Assembly: GCF_001703635.1 (NCBI RefSeq)
Contig: NZ_LQZT01000023.1
Span: 62,001 to 126,000, forward strand
Source of the DNA: Parahoeflea olei
GTDB taxonomy: Bacteria > Pseudomonadota > Alphaproteobacteria > Rhizobiales > Rhizobiaceae
DNA length: 64,000 bases
Direction: 5' to 3'
Shown: piece by piece, positions 37,688-45,884 of the stretch
How the letters are laid out: each line of letters begins with the position of its first letter
Numbering within the stretch: the first letter of the stretch is position 1
Made by a program: the position numbers and the translations under genes
The notes under the pieces: generated by a model
Databases searched by the model: none
Seen by the model: the letters and a program-made list of their open reading frames with translations, nothing else
Told to the model about the DNA's origin: nothing

Positions 37688-37981
37688 TCAGGCGAAGATC
37701 GCCTCATAGCGCACGCCGGCCTCGCTGGCGCCCACCGGCACGATGAACACCCCGAATTCGCCCAGCGCCTCGTTGCGCATCGTGTAGATCCCCTGCGGCA
37801 GCACCGCGCCGGACGACGACTGCCACAGCAAGGAAAAGGCGCCCCCGGGACGCTCGCCATGGCCCTTGCGCTCCACCTCGACGAGACGCAGCTCCTGCGC
37901 CGGATCCGCCGAGATCACGGTGAAGCCACGGTCCTGCAGGGGTTCGAAATGCTCGACGGTCAGATCGGCGCTCATGGTCAC
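37688..37981 (-). CDS. DUF6916-like small protein
   Basis: A 97-residue protein, EHFEPLQDRGFTV at the start and QGIYTMRNEALGEFGVFIVP near the end, resembling the DUF6916 family that recurs beside bacterial tail-collar genes. It is on the opposite strand, converging with the GNAT gene, and overlaps the upstream gene by 4 bp. No signal peptide. Its beta-rich sequence and the LLWQSSSG turn could indicate a chaperone or binding domain, but the function is unknown. Confidence 0.7.
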   Translation of the reverse strand: MTMSADLTVEHFEPLQDRGFTVISADPAQELRLVEVERKGHGERPGGAFSLLWQSSSGAVLPQGIYTMRNEALGEFGVFIVPVGASEAGVRYEAIFA

Positions 37982-38355
37982 GACTCCGGTTTGGGGATGC
38001 GGAAGATGCGCAAGGGTTTGAGCAGGCGGTTCAGCCCCTCGGTCCTGTCATCCGGTGGCGGCGCGGGCTGGCTCAGCGTCGCGCCGCGCCGGATTTCCTC
38101 GAAGGTGGCCTCGATCAGCCGGTCGAAGCCGCCCCTGTGCATGCCCGACAGGAAGGCGATGGTGTTGGCGGCCGGGCCGCCAAACTGCCAGGTGCAGCCG
38201 TCAAACCGGCACCCCGAAAGCGACGGGATCTCGCCGCCGCAATAGCTGATCGAGCAACTGGTGAAGACGCAATCACGGAACGACGAGCCGTCGAGCCCAA
38301 TGCTTTGCTCGAAAAAGCTGCGGTTGCGGAAGCTGCCTTTGATCTCGCCGCCCAT
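37978..38355 (-). CDS. Small pentapeptide-repeat-like protein
   Basis: A 125-residue protein whose first half (RNRSFFEQSIGLDGSSFRDC, CSISYCGGE, GCRFDGCTWQF) alternates F/L and C/S residues like a short pentapeptide-type beta-helix, and whose second half is a helix (FDRLIEATFEEIRRG) and a proline-rich tail. It has no signal peptide. It overlaps the DUF6916-like gene by 4 bp, so the two act together. I do not recognise a named family. Confidence 0.68.
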   Translation of the reverse strand: MGGEIKGSFRNRSFFEQSIGLDGSSFRDCVFTSCSISYCGGEIPSLSGCRFDGCTWQFGGPAANTIAFLSGMHRGGFDRLIEATFEEIRRGATLSQPAPPPDDRTEGLNRLLKPLRIFRIPKPES

Positions 38356-38360
38356 GCGCG

Positions 38361-38903
38361 TCAGTTTGCGGTCAGCTTCTCGTAGGCCGCCGAAAATCCG
38401 GTCAGGCTGATCGGCACGGCAAAGGTCTGCCCGGACACCGCGTGGAACGTGAAGGTGACCGACTTGCCGGCCTTGAGCTGGGCCAGGAACGCATCGCTGA
38501 TCGGCAGGTTGGAGAAGGCGCCCTGCGGGCTGCTGGTCTGCACGGGAATGTTGACCGCTTCCTTGTCATCGACCTTGATGTCGACGCCCTTGGCGAAATC
38601 GACGCCGTGCGGCAGTGCCAGCGTCAGCGTGTGGTTGGGCGATTCCGGCTGCGGTCGGATGATCACGGTCAGAAGCCGCTGGTTGGATTCCTGCACCACC
38701 ACATTCTGCATCATCTGGCAGACCAGCGGCGCGTCGGCGGTTTCGCCGGCGTTGCAGTTGACCGCCCAGTTGCTCTTGGCCGCTTCCGCGGCGGCGGCCG
38801 AAGGCCGGTCGGTGGTCTGGGCGAGCACGACCGGCGTGGAGGCCGCTAGCGCCGCGGCAATCAAGGCGGCCCGGCCCGCGGAAAACAAGATCTCAAGGTT
38901 CAA
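38361..38903 (-). CDS. Invasion-associated locus B (IalB) family protein
   Basis: A 180-residue periplasmic or surface protein with a signal peptide (cleavage near VLAQT). The body matches IalB: SNWAVNC, CQMMQNVVVQ, LTLALPHGVDFAKGV and a late IPISLTGFSAAYEKL. IalB homologues are widespread in rhizobia and Bartonella; in Bartonella one is linked to erythrocyte invasion, elsewhere the role is unknown. Cys of NWAVNC and CQM may form a disulfide. A separate transcription unit with a possible operator and stress-type promoter upstream. Confidence 0.88.
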   Translation of the reverse strand: MNLEILFSAGRAALIAAALAASTPVVLAQTTDRPSAAAAEAAKSNWAVNCNAGETADAPLVCQMMQNVVVQESNQRLLTVIIRPQPESPNHTLTLALPHGVDFAKGVDIKVDDKEAVNIPVQTSSPQGAFSNLPISDAFLAQLKAGKSVTFTFHAVSGQTFAVPISLTGFSAAYEKLTAN

Positions 38904-39322
38904 GGTGAAACTCCACTTTCAATGCAATGCAATCGATGGGTGCATTGTTTTTATTGCACCCGGCCTGGTCCCTGACAAGGCCAATGCTGCTTATAGCGGT
39001 GAGTTCCAGTACAAATACAGGCCTTATTTTCGCGCCGGGTGGTGTTGCGCCGAAAATGTCTGCGCGCGGTTGCCGGAAAGCTTTCCGGAGACCCGCAGTT
39101 CCGCTGCGCCAGCGCGTTCGGCGCCCGCATGCCAAGGCTTTTCGTGAACCCGCTGCAGCGCTCCCGCCGGGCCGTCCTCTCCCGCCGGTCACGGCAGGTC
39201 TTGGCTTTTGGCGTGAGGGAGGTCAATCTCCGCGCCAGGCGGGAAGAGGGAGATGGCGCTTGCGGCAAAGGCCCTCTAGAGTGCCGCTCGATATTGCCAG
39301 AACGGATCTATGGGAGTTGGAT
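38904..39322. other. Divergent intergenic region between IalB-like and SDR genes
   Basis: About 420 bp with no credible gene. It contains an inverted repeat CAATGCA (38925-38931) with TGCATTG (38941-38947), close to the IalB start and able to act as an operator. Farther right, GGAAC-N16-CATT on the minus strand (39007-38983) resembles a weak EcfG promoter. A GGAG ribosome site for the SDR gene lies near 39313. Confidence 0.5.
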
Positions 39323-40057
39323 ATGGCTGATTGGATAAAAGACAAGACCGTGCTCGTCACCGCGGCGGGGCAGGGCATCGGCCGCGCCACCGCGCTTGCC
39401 TTTGCAGCGCAGGGCGCGCGGGTGATTGCCACCGATATCAATGACAAGACGCTGTCGGAGCTTTCGGGCGAGGCCGGCATCGAGGTGCGCCGTCTCGACG
39501 TGCTCGATGACGCCGCGGTCGTCGCGACCATTGATGCGGTCGGTCCGGTCGATGTGCTGTTCAACGGCGCCGGCTTCGTGCATGCGGGATCGATCCTGGA
39601 GATGAAGGACGAGGAATTCGACTTTGCGGTCGATCTCAATGTGCGCTCGATGATCCGCACCATCCGCGCCGTGTTGCCGTCGATGCTGGAGCGCGGCGGC
39701 GGCGCCATCATCAACATGGCTTCGGTCGCAAGCTCGATCAAGGGCGTGCCCAACCGCTTTGCCTATGCCACCACCAAGGCCGCCGTGATCGGCCTGACCA
39801 AGGCCGTGGCGGCGGACTACATCAGTAAGGGCATCCGCTGCAACGCCATCTGCCCCGGCACGGTCGAAAGCCCTTCGCTGCAGGACCGGATGCGCGCCAT
39901 GGGCGATTATGAAACCGCCCGCGCCGCCTTCATCGCGCGCCAGCCGATGGGCCGCATCGGCCTGCCGGAAGAAATCGCCGATCTTGCTGTGCATCTGGCC
40001 AACGCGACCTTTACCACCGGTCAAGCCTACGCCATTGATGGCGGCTGGTCGATCTGA
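39323..40057 (+). CDS. SDR-family dehydrogenase (2-keto-3-deoxy-L-fuconate dehydrogenase/DHRS6-like)
   Basis: A 244-residue classical short-chain dehydrogenase: TAAGQGIGRATALAFA (NAD loop), ATDIND (acid that favours NAD), NGAGFVH, the catalytic Ser-Tyr-Lys as MASVASS...YATTK, and ICPGTVESPS. These closely fit the DHRS6/BDH2 and L-KDF 4-dehydrogenase subgroup. With the FAH-family hydrolase 106 bp downstream it forms the last two steps of the non-phosphorylating L-fucose/L-rhamnose route (2-keto-3-deoxy-acid to 2,4-diketo acid, then cleavage). Start ATG 39323 with GGAG upstream; longer frame rejected. Confidence 0.88.
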   Translation: MADWIKDKTVLVTAAGQGIGRATALAFAAQGARVIATDINDKTLSELSGEAGIEVRRLDVLDDAAVVATIDAVGPVDVLFNGAGFVHAGSILEMKDEEFDFAVDLNVRSMIRTIRAVLPSMLERGGGAIINMASVASSIKGVPNRFAYATTKAAVIGLTKAVAADYISKGIRCNAICPGTVESPSLQDRMRAMGDYETARAAFIARQPMGRIGLPEEIADLAVHLANATFTTGQAYAIDGGWSI

Positions 40058-40072
40058 CGGGCGCTCCCGCTT

Positions 40073-40103
40073 CCGGCAGGCCGGCCTTCGTTCGGCCTGC
40101 CGG
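40073..40103 (+). terminator. Hairpin between SDR and FAH genes
   Basis: CCGGCAGGCCG (40073-40083) and CGGCCTGCCGG (40093-40103) form a perfect 11-bp stem with a 9-nt loop directly after the SDR stop. No T-run follows, so partial termination or mRNA processing between the two genes is likelier than full termination. Confidence 0.5.
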
Positions 40104-40162
40104 CCCCAATTCATTACGAGAGCCGCTTGCGCGGCCGCATAGGACATGAAGGAAGACACTCC

Positions 40163-41002
40163 ATGAAACTGCTTCGCATTGGCGCCCCCGGGCAGGAAAA
40201 GCCCGCCATTCTCGATGCCGCCGGCAAGGCCCGCGATCTGTCCTCGGTGGTCGGCGATATCGCCGGCGAGGTACTGACGCCGGAAGGCCTGGCCCGGATC
40301 GCCGCCGTGGACCCGGAAAGCCTGCCCGAACTGGACGAGGGCCGGATTGGCCCCTGCGTCGGCCAGGTCGGCAAGTTCATCTGCATCGGGCTCAACTATT
40401 CCGACCACGCCGCCGAAACCGGCGCGGAAGTCCCGAAGGAGCCGGTGATCTTCATGAAGGCCGTCAGCGCCATCTGCGGCCCTAATGACCCGGTGCTGAT
40501 CCCGCGCAAGTCGGTCAAGACCGACTGGGAAGTCGAACTCGGCGTCGTCATCGGCAAGGGTGGCGTCTATATCGACGAGGCCGACGCGCTCGACCATGTG
40601 GCGGGCTACTGCGTGGTCAACGACGTCTCCGAGCGCGAATTCCAGACCGAACGCGGCGGCACCTGGGACAAGGGCAAGGGCTGCGACACCTTCGGCCCGA
40701 TCGGCCCCTGGCTGGTCACGCGCGACGAAGTCGCCGACCCGCAGAATCTCAAGATGTGGCTCGAGGTCGACGGTCACCGCTACCAGGACGGCTCGACCAA
40801 GACCATGGTCTTCGGCGTGCAGCATCTGGTGAGCTATGTGAGCCAGTTCATGAGCCTGCAGCCCGGCGACGTGATCTCGACGGGCACGCCTCCCGGCGTC
40901 GGCATGGGCCAGAAGCCGCAGACCTACCTGAAGGGTGGCGAGACCATCGAACTCGGCATCGAGGGCCTCGGCCAGCAGCGCCAGGCCGTCGGCAAGGCCT
41001 GA
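40163..41002 (+). CDS. Fumarylacetoacetate hydrolase-family protein (2,4-diketo-3-deoxy-sugar-acid hydrolase-like)
   Basis: A 279-residue FAH-family hydrolase. Core motifs are CIGLNYSDHAAETG, the metal ligands in DWEVELGVVIGKG and NDVSEREFQ, and the closing VISTGTPPGVGMG. The subgroup includes the hydrolase that cleaves 2,4-diketo-3-deoxy-L-fuconate or rhamnonate to pyruvate and lactate or glyoxylate. Placed after a matching SDR. AAGGA lies upstream of ATG 40163. The earlier pathway enzymes (lactonase, dehydratase) are not adjacent. Confidence 0.9.
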   Translation: MKLLRIGAPGQEKPAILDAAGKARDLSSVVGDIAGEVLTPEGLARIAAVDPESLPELDEGRIGPCVGQVGKFICIGLNYSDHAAETGAEVPKEPVIFMKAVSAICGPNDPVLIPRKSVKTDWEVELGVVIGKGGVYIDEADALDHVAGYCVVNDVSEREFQTERGGTWDKGKGCDTFGPIGPWLVTRDEVADPQNLKMWLEVDGHRYQDGSTKTMVFGVQHLVSYVSQFMSLQPGDVISTGTPPGVGMGQKPQTYLKGGETIELGIEGLGQQRQAVGKA

Positions 41003-41008
41003 GAGCTT

Positions 41009-41041
41009 CCGGCCCGCGGGTCTCGGGGACCCGCGGGCCGG
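41009..41041 (+). terminator. Strong hairpin after FAH gene
   Basis: A perfect 14-bp stem (41009-41022 with 41028-41041) and 5-nt loop TCGGG directly after the FAH stop. The following bases are pyrimidine-rich (CGCTTCTTCGTC) rather than a pure T-run; it is the likely end of the SDR-FAH transcript. Confidence 0.65.
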
Positions 41042-41545
41042 CGCTTCTTCGTCGCGCCCAGCCCGATTCAGGAGCGCGCGAGAGGCGACACCACGGCGCC
41101 GTCCTTCCGCGCCCATAGGGCGGCGGTCCGCACCGACGGGGGCGTCGGGTGATGTCCCGTTTCTGCACATATATGCTGAAATCTCATGCAGTCGCGAGCA
41201 TCTTCATAGTATTTCCAAGACATGGAAGGCGTTTGTTATGCATGGGCGCAGTTGCGCCCATGCAGAATTGCCGCCATTTCGGTTTCGGATCTTGATTTTT
41301 CTTTGAAAACAACACGGTACACGGGGCCTTGATGGCCGCGCGGGTGGCCGGTCAGCCTCCTGTTTCGGGGCCGCCGCGAGCCGGTTCTCTCATGGTTAAC
41401 AGGCGGTAAATCGATTTAATTCGGCCTGAATCGCCCATTGGCGCATCACTCCAGTGAGTTGCCAAGCTTTGTTCGGTGTGTCATTGAGCGGTTCGCTCAG
41501 GAACTTGTTCCCGACTCGGGCACGAACGTTGGAAGTGGCCAATAC
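41042..41545 (+). other. Non-coding region before the sugar-nucleotide dehydratase gene
   Basis: About 500 bp with no credible gene; AT content rises from about 41160. It holds a perfect 11-bp hairpin at 41239-41264 (TGCATGGGCGC, loop AGTT, GCGCCCATGCA). This could be the end of a short non-coding RNA or a 5'-leader element of the downstream gene. No promoter motif is certain. Confidence 0.55.
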
Positions 41546-43450
41546 ATGATCGGTAGCTTGATCCACTGGCTCGCAGCGAGAGACCGGCGCACCAAGCAAG
41601 CGATTCTCGTGTCCTGCGATGCAGTGTTGTTCACCTGCGCCGTTTGGTTCGGCTACGCGCTCCGCTTCAACCAGATCTATGTCCCCGACAGCACGCAGGT
41701 CTTGCTGATTCTGGCCGCGCCGGCCGTCGGCATCCCGACCATGCACGCCTTCGGCCTCTATACCTCGATCACCCGCTATGTCGGCGAGCATGCCCTGTGG
41801 AACATGTTCAAGGCCGTCGGCCTGACGGCGCTTCTGTGGACGGTCGTGGCCTTGAGTATCAGGCTTGAGGGCTCCACCACGGTTCCCAAGAGCGTGATGG
41901 TGATGTTCTGGCTGTTTTCGCTGCTGCTGGTGGCGGGATTCCGGTTCGTCTCCCGCTGGCTCATTCTGGAGTTTACCCGCGAGCGGTCGCCGCAACGCAA
42001 CATCCTTGTCTACGGCGCCGGCGACGCCGGCCGCCAGATCGCCGCGACGCTTGAGCAAAGCAGCTATCGCGTCAGTATCTTCCAGGTCGATGACGATCCG
42101 ACGCTCTGGGGCACCACGATCGGCGGCATCAAGATTGCGAGCAGCAACGATATCGAGCAGCTGATCGAGCGGCACCAGATCGGCGAAGCGATCGTGACGA
42201 TGCGAAACGCCAATACGGCACGCCGCGCCGAGGTCGTCGAAAAGCTCAGCGGCCTCGGCCTGCGCGTCCGGATCCTGCCGGCCTTCGTCGATATCGCCGA
42301 CGGCAAGCACACGGTGGACCTGATCCGCGACGTCGAGATCGGCGACCTTCTGGGGCGCGACGCGGTGCCGCCGGAACCGCTGCTGATGGAAGCGAACACA
42401 CGCGGCAAGACCGTGCTCGTCACCGGCGCCGGGGGAACGATCGGCTCCGAGCTGTGCCGCCAGCTCAGCACCGTCGGCGTCTCCAGGCTGATCATGATGG
42501 ATTCGAGCGAATTCGCGCTCTACGAGATCGACCGCGAACTGAGCAAGCAGCCCGGCATCAGGAAGAGCGCGGTGCTGGGATCCGTCACCGATACCGCGCT
42601 GATGCGCCGTATCATGGTGGAGAACCGGGTCGACACCGTCTTTCACGCCGCCGCCTACAAGCATGTGCCGCTGGTGGAGGCCAACCCCTTTGCCGGCGTC
42701 ATCAACAATGCCTTTGGAACCCTTGCCACGGCGCAGGCGGCATTGGACAGTGGCGTGGGCGTGTTCGTGCTGATCTCCACCGACAAGGCGGTGCGGCCGT
42801 CGAGCATCATGGGCGCGTCCAAGCGCCTGGCCGAACTGATCGTGCAGGATTTCGCGGAGAAGTCGAAACGGAGCAACAACGGCAAGGTCTTCTGTGCGGT
42901 GAGGTTCGGCAATGTCATCGGCTCCAGCGGCTCGGTGATCCCGCTGTTCAAGGAGCAGATCCGCAATGGCGGCCCGATCACGCTCACCGATGCCGACACC
43001 ACGCGTTATTTCATGTCGATCGACGAAGCCGCCCAGCTGGTGATCCAGGCCGGCAGCCTCGCCCGCCGCAACCACGAGGCGGGAGACGATCCCGGGCGGA
43101 TCTTCCTGCTCGACATGGGGCAGCCGGTGCGCATCCGGGACCTGGCGGTCAAGATGATCCAGCTGTCGAACCTGACGCTGTGCGACGAAAGCAATCCGAA
43201 CGGGGACATCGCGATCAAGGAAATCGGGCTGCGCCAGGGCGAAAAGATGCATGAGGAGCTGTATTTCTCGGTCGAGGCGGCCTCGCCGACTTCGCACAAG
43301 AAAATCTCGGTCGCCGCCGAATCCGCGCCCGGGGGGCTCGATATCGACGAGATGTACAGGGAACTCGGCCAGATCGTCGCGCGCGAGGATCGGGCGGCGC
43401 TGGTCGAACTGCTGCAGCGCGTCGCCGGCATGGGCGCCCATCCCGAATAG
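41546..43450 (+). CDS. WbpM/CapD-like nucleoside-diphosphate-sugar dehydratase (membrane)
   Basis: A 634-residue protein. Four hydrophobic segments lie in about the first 140 residues, followed by a CoA-binding-like domain (ILVYGAGDAGRQIA) and an SDR-type catalytic domain: VLVTGAGGTIGSELCRQL, HAAAYKHVPLVE, STDKAVRPSSIMGASKRLAE, VRFGNVIGSSGSVIP. The IMGASK version places Met where most SDRs have Tyr, as in WbpM-type UDP-GlcNAc 4,6-dehydratases. ATG 41546 is preferred; the frame opens earlier with a TTG at 41438 that adds atypical residues. It makes a 6-deoxy-4-keto sugar precursor for surface polysaccharide. Confidence 0.9.
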   Translation: MIGSLIHWLAARDRRTKQAILVSCDAVLFTCAVWFGYALRFNQIYVPDSTQVLLILAAPAVGIPTMHAFGLYTSITRYVGEHALWNMFKAVGLTALLWTVVALSIRLEGSTTVPKSVMVMFWLFSLLLVAGFRFVSRWLILEFTRERSPQRNILVYGAGDAGRQIAATLEQSSYRVSIFQVDDDPTLWGTTIGGIKIASSNDIEQLIERHQIGEAIVTMRNANTARRAEVVEKLSGLGLRVRILPAFVDIADGKHTVDLIRDVEIGDLLGRDAVPPEPLLMEANTRGKTVLVTGAGGTIGSELCRQLSTVGVSRLIMMDSSEFALYEIDRELSKQPGIRKSAVLGSVTDTALMRRIMVENRVDTVFHAAAYKHVPLVEANPFAGVINNAFGTLATAQAALDSGVGVFVLISTDKAVRPSSIMGASKRLAELIVQDFAEKSKRSNNGKVFCAVRFGNVIGSSGSVIPLFKEQIRNGGPITLTDADTTRYFMSIDEAAQLVIQAGSLARRNHEAGDDPGRIFLLDMGQPVRIRDLAVKMIQLSNLTLCDESNPNGDIAIKEIGLRQGEKMHEELYFSVEAASPTSHKKISVAAESAPGGLDIDEMYRELGQIVAREDRAALVELLQRVAGMGAHPE

Positions 43451-43494
43451 GGTGGGCCGTGGTCATCAAACCGGCAACAGGACGGATCCCGGAC

Positions 43495-43980
43495 ATGAAC
43501 GACATCATCATCAGGAAGGCGCGGCCGGGGGATGCGGGCGCACTGGACCGTGCGCTAGCCCAGCTGTCGGCCGACATGGGCGACGACCACAGCGCCAGCG
43601 AGGCTGACATCGTCCGCTTCTGCTTCGGACCCGCGCCGGTGTTTCACGCCGTCCTCGCCGAAACGGCTGACGGCAGCGTCGTCGGCGTGGCGGCCTTTTC
43701 GCCGTTCTTCTCGACCGTCCGGGGGGCGGTCGGGCTTTATGTGTCCGACCTGTGGGTGTCGGGCGATATGCGCGGCCGGCGGCTGGGCCCGCGGCTGCTC
43801 GCGGCGGCGCGTGCGGCCGGTGCCGAAAGCTGGGACGCCCGGTTCATGCGCCTGAACGTCTATCACGACAATCCCGGCGCGCGCGCCTTCTACGCCCGCC
43901 TCGGCTTCGTCGCGGAGACGAACACCCAGTACATGATGCTCGCCGACGCTCCCTTCGACGCGCTCGCCGCCGAGGCCTGA
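43495..43980 (+). CDS. GNAT-family N-acetyltransferase
   Basis: A 161-residue GNAT protein: IIIRKARPGDAGALDRAL, FSPFFSTVRGAVGLYVSDLW, the acetyl-CoA loop RGRRLGPRLLAAA and DNPGARAFYARLGF. ATG 43495 is used; GTG 43459 is an alternative. It begins 45 bp after the dehydratase stop and may be on the same transcript. Substrate unknown; an amino group of an amino sugar or amino acid is a reasonable guess. Confidence 0.82.
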   Translation: MNDIIIRKARPGDAGALDRALAQLSADMGDDHSASEADIVRFCFGPAPVFHAVLAETADGSVVGVAAFSPFFSTVRGAVGLYVSDLWVSGDMRGRRLGPRLLAAARAAGAESWDARFMRLNVYHDNPGARAFYARLGFVAETNTQYMMLADAPFDALAAEA

Positions 43981-44116
43981 CACCTCCCGGCGTACCACCC
44001 GGGAGGGCATGGCCGGCTCGGGGCTGGACCTTGGCTGCGCCATCGTGCAGGAAGGCAGGCGACTGTCGGCCGGTCCGGGCGACGGCCTGTGCGTTTGGGG
44101 AGAGAGGTGCGCGGCG

Positions 44117-45247
44117 ATGGGTGAAGTTTCGGATATCCTGGTGATTGGCGGCGGCATCGCCGGGATCAGCGCCGCGGCGCGGCTCGCGCCCGAGGCGTCC
44201 GTCACCGTGCTCGAGGCCGAGCCGATGATCGGGCATCATTCCTCCGGCCGCTCTGCGGCGATCTTCCTGCGCAATTACGGCAATGCCACGTTGCGCGCGC
44301 TCAATGCGGCCTCCGAACCGTTCCTGGCCGCACCCGAAGGTGTTTCCGACACGAGCCTGTTGTCGCCGCGCGGCGAATTGCTGCTTGCCACCGAAGACGA
44401 TGTCGATCGTTTCGAGGATTATCTCGACGGCAGCGTCGGGCTCGAAAGGATCACCGCCGCCCATGCATGCGAGCTGGTGCCGATCCTGCGGCAGGAGATG
44501 ATCGTCGCCGCGGCGATCGAATGGGATGCCCAGGACATCGATGTCGATCGCATGCTGCAGGGCTTTGCCCGCAGGCTGCGCGGCCATGGCGGCCGCATCG
44601 TCACGGGAGCCCCGGCGCAATCGATCTCCCGCCGTGACGGGATCTGGACGGTCGCCACGCCGGCGGGCAGTTTCGCCGCCCCGGTGCTCGTCAACGCCGC
44701 CGGCGGCTGGGCCGACACGGTCGCGCGCCTGGCCGGTGTCCGTCCGCTGGGCCTGCAGCCGCTCAGGCGCTCGGCGGCGCTGATCCCCGCGCCCGAGGGC
44801 CACGATATCAGCCGCTGGCCGCTGTTCGCCAATGCCGGCGACCAGTGGTACGCCAAGCCCGAGGCCGGCAAGCTGATGATTTCGCCCGCCGACGAGGATC
44901 CGATCGACCCGCATGACGTCTGGGCCGACGAGATGGTGATCGCCGAGGGGCTCTACCGCTACGAACAGGCGGTGACGGCGCCGGTCACGCGGGTCGAGCA
45001 CTCCTGGGCGGGCATGCGCACTTTCGCGCCCGACAGGAGCCCGGTGGTCGGCTTCGCGGCCGAGGACAACGGCTTCTTCTGGCTTGCGGGGCAGGGCGGC
45101 TACGGCATGCAGACCGCGCCGGCGCTGTCGCAACTGGCCGCGGATTTGTGCCTGGGACGGCTTTCGCCGCTGCCCCCGGTCGTACTAGAAGCGCTGAGCC
45201 CTAAGCGGGCGGCATTGCATAACCGAGAGGATAGCAGACATGAGTGA
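44117..45247 (+). CDS. FAD-dependent D-amino-acid dehydrogenase-like oxidoreductase (DAO family)
   Basis: A 376-residue FAD protein: ILVIGGGIAGISAAARL at the N-terminus, HHSSGRSAAIFLRNYG, VNAAGGWADTVA and a closing FWLAGQGGYGMQTAPA. These match the D-arginine dehydrogenase-like branch that oxidises D-amino acids to imino acids with electrons passed to a quinone or dye acceptor. ATG 44117 has GAGAGAGG upstream. It overlaps ridA by 8 bp, which fits: RidA removes reactive enamine/imine products. Exact substrate unproven. Confidence 0.88.
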   Translation: MGEVSDILVIGGGIAGISAAARLAPEASVTVLEAEPMIGHHSSGRSAAIFLRNYGNATLRALNAASEPFLAAPEGVSDTSLLSPRGELLLATEDDVDRFEDYLDGSVGLERITAAHACELVPILRQEMIVAAAIEWDAQDIDVDRMLQGFARRLRGHGGRIVTGAPAQSISRRDGIWTVATPAGSFAAPVLVNAAGGWADTVARLAGVRPLGLQPLRRSAALIPAPEGHDISRWPLFANAGDQWYAKPEAGKLMISPADEDPIDPHDVWADEMVIAEGLYRYEQAVTAPVTRVEHSWAGMRTFAPDRSPVVGFAAEDNGFFWLAGQGGYGMQTAPALSQLAADLCLGRLSPLPPVVLEALSPKRAALHNREDSRHE

Positions 45248-45587
45248 CATCAAACGCATCGAAACCGGACCGCGCATGAGCCAGGCCGTGGTCCATGGCG
45301 GCCTCGTCTATCTCGCCGGCCAGGTCGGCGCCCCCGGCGCCAGCGTCACCGACCAGACGAAGGACGTTCTCGCCAATATCGACCGGCTGCTGGCCTCGGT
45401 CGGCTCGGACAAGACCAAGATCCTGCAGGCCACCATCTGGCTCGCCTCGATGGACGATTTTGCCGAGATGAACGCGGTGTGGGACGGCTGGGTGCCCCAG
45501 GGCCACACACCCGCCCGCGCCACCGGCGAAGCCAAGCTCGCCACCCCCGATTACAAGGTCGAAATCATCTGCATCGCGGCCGTCTGA
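45240..45587 (+). CDS. ridA: RidA/YjgF-family enamine/imine deaminase
   Basis: A 115-residue RidA-type protein (VVHGGLVYLAGQVG, ILQATIWLASMDDFAEMN, PARATGEAKLATPDYKVEI). It trimerises and hydrolyses reactive enamines or imines. The catalytic Arg that binds the substrate carboxylate is the Arg of PARAT. Its start lies inside the preceding FAD dehydrogenase gene, so the pair is translated together; the dehydrogenase makes the imino acid and RidA clears it. Confidence 0.93.
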   Translation: MSDIKRIETGPRMSQAVVHGGLVYLAGQVGAPGASVTDQTKDVLANIDRLLASVGSDKTKILQATIWLASMDDFAEMNAVWDGWVPQGHTPARATGEAKLATPDYKVEIICIAAV

Positions 45588-45610
45588 GCCGCAGCCGGAA
45601 CACGGTTTTT

Positions 45611-45643
45611 CTCCGGCCGCGCCGTCTGGTGGCGCGGCCGGAG
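45611..45643 (+). terminator. 13-bp GC hairpin after ridA
   Basis: CTCCGGCCGCGCC (45611-45623) and GGCGCGGCCGGAG (45631-45643) pair perfectly around loop GTCTGGT, 23 bp after the ridA stop. The T-run (GGTTTTT) is on the wrong side, before the stem, so it is not a standard intrinsic terminator. A second 9-bp GC palindrome lies at 45676-45694. Confidence 0.5.
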
Positions 45644-45884
45644 GCACGTCCTGCTCCGCGCCCCGTCGGGGTCTCGCGCGCCGGACCGGCGCGCCGCTCA
45701 GGCCCTGCTTGCGCGGCACATCCCCCCGTTTTTGCCCCAAAAATTTGATTTTCCACGCCTGCGCCCCTAGGTAGTCCCTATCGATCGGAGTGCTGCAGGT
45801 GATGGTGCAGCCTCTGTCCGCGCAAGCCGGGCGTGCTTTTCGCTGTATCTGCGCCAAACAAATAATCGGGGACGACAGAACGAG

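Noticed and set aside
41461..41510. GGAAC near 41499 as a stress promoter of the dehydratase gene
   Set aside because: The next CGTT is 22 bp away, too far for the EcfG spacing.
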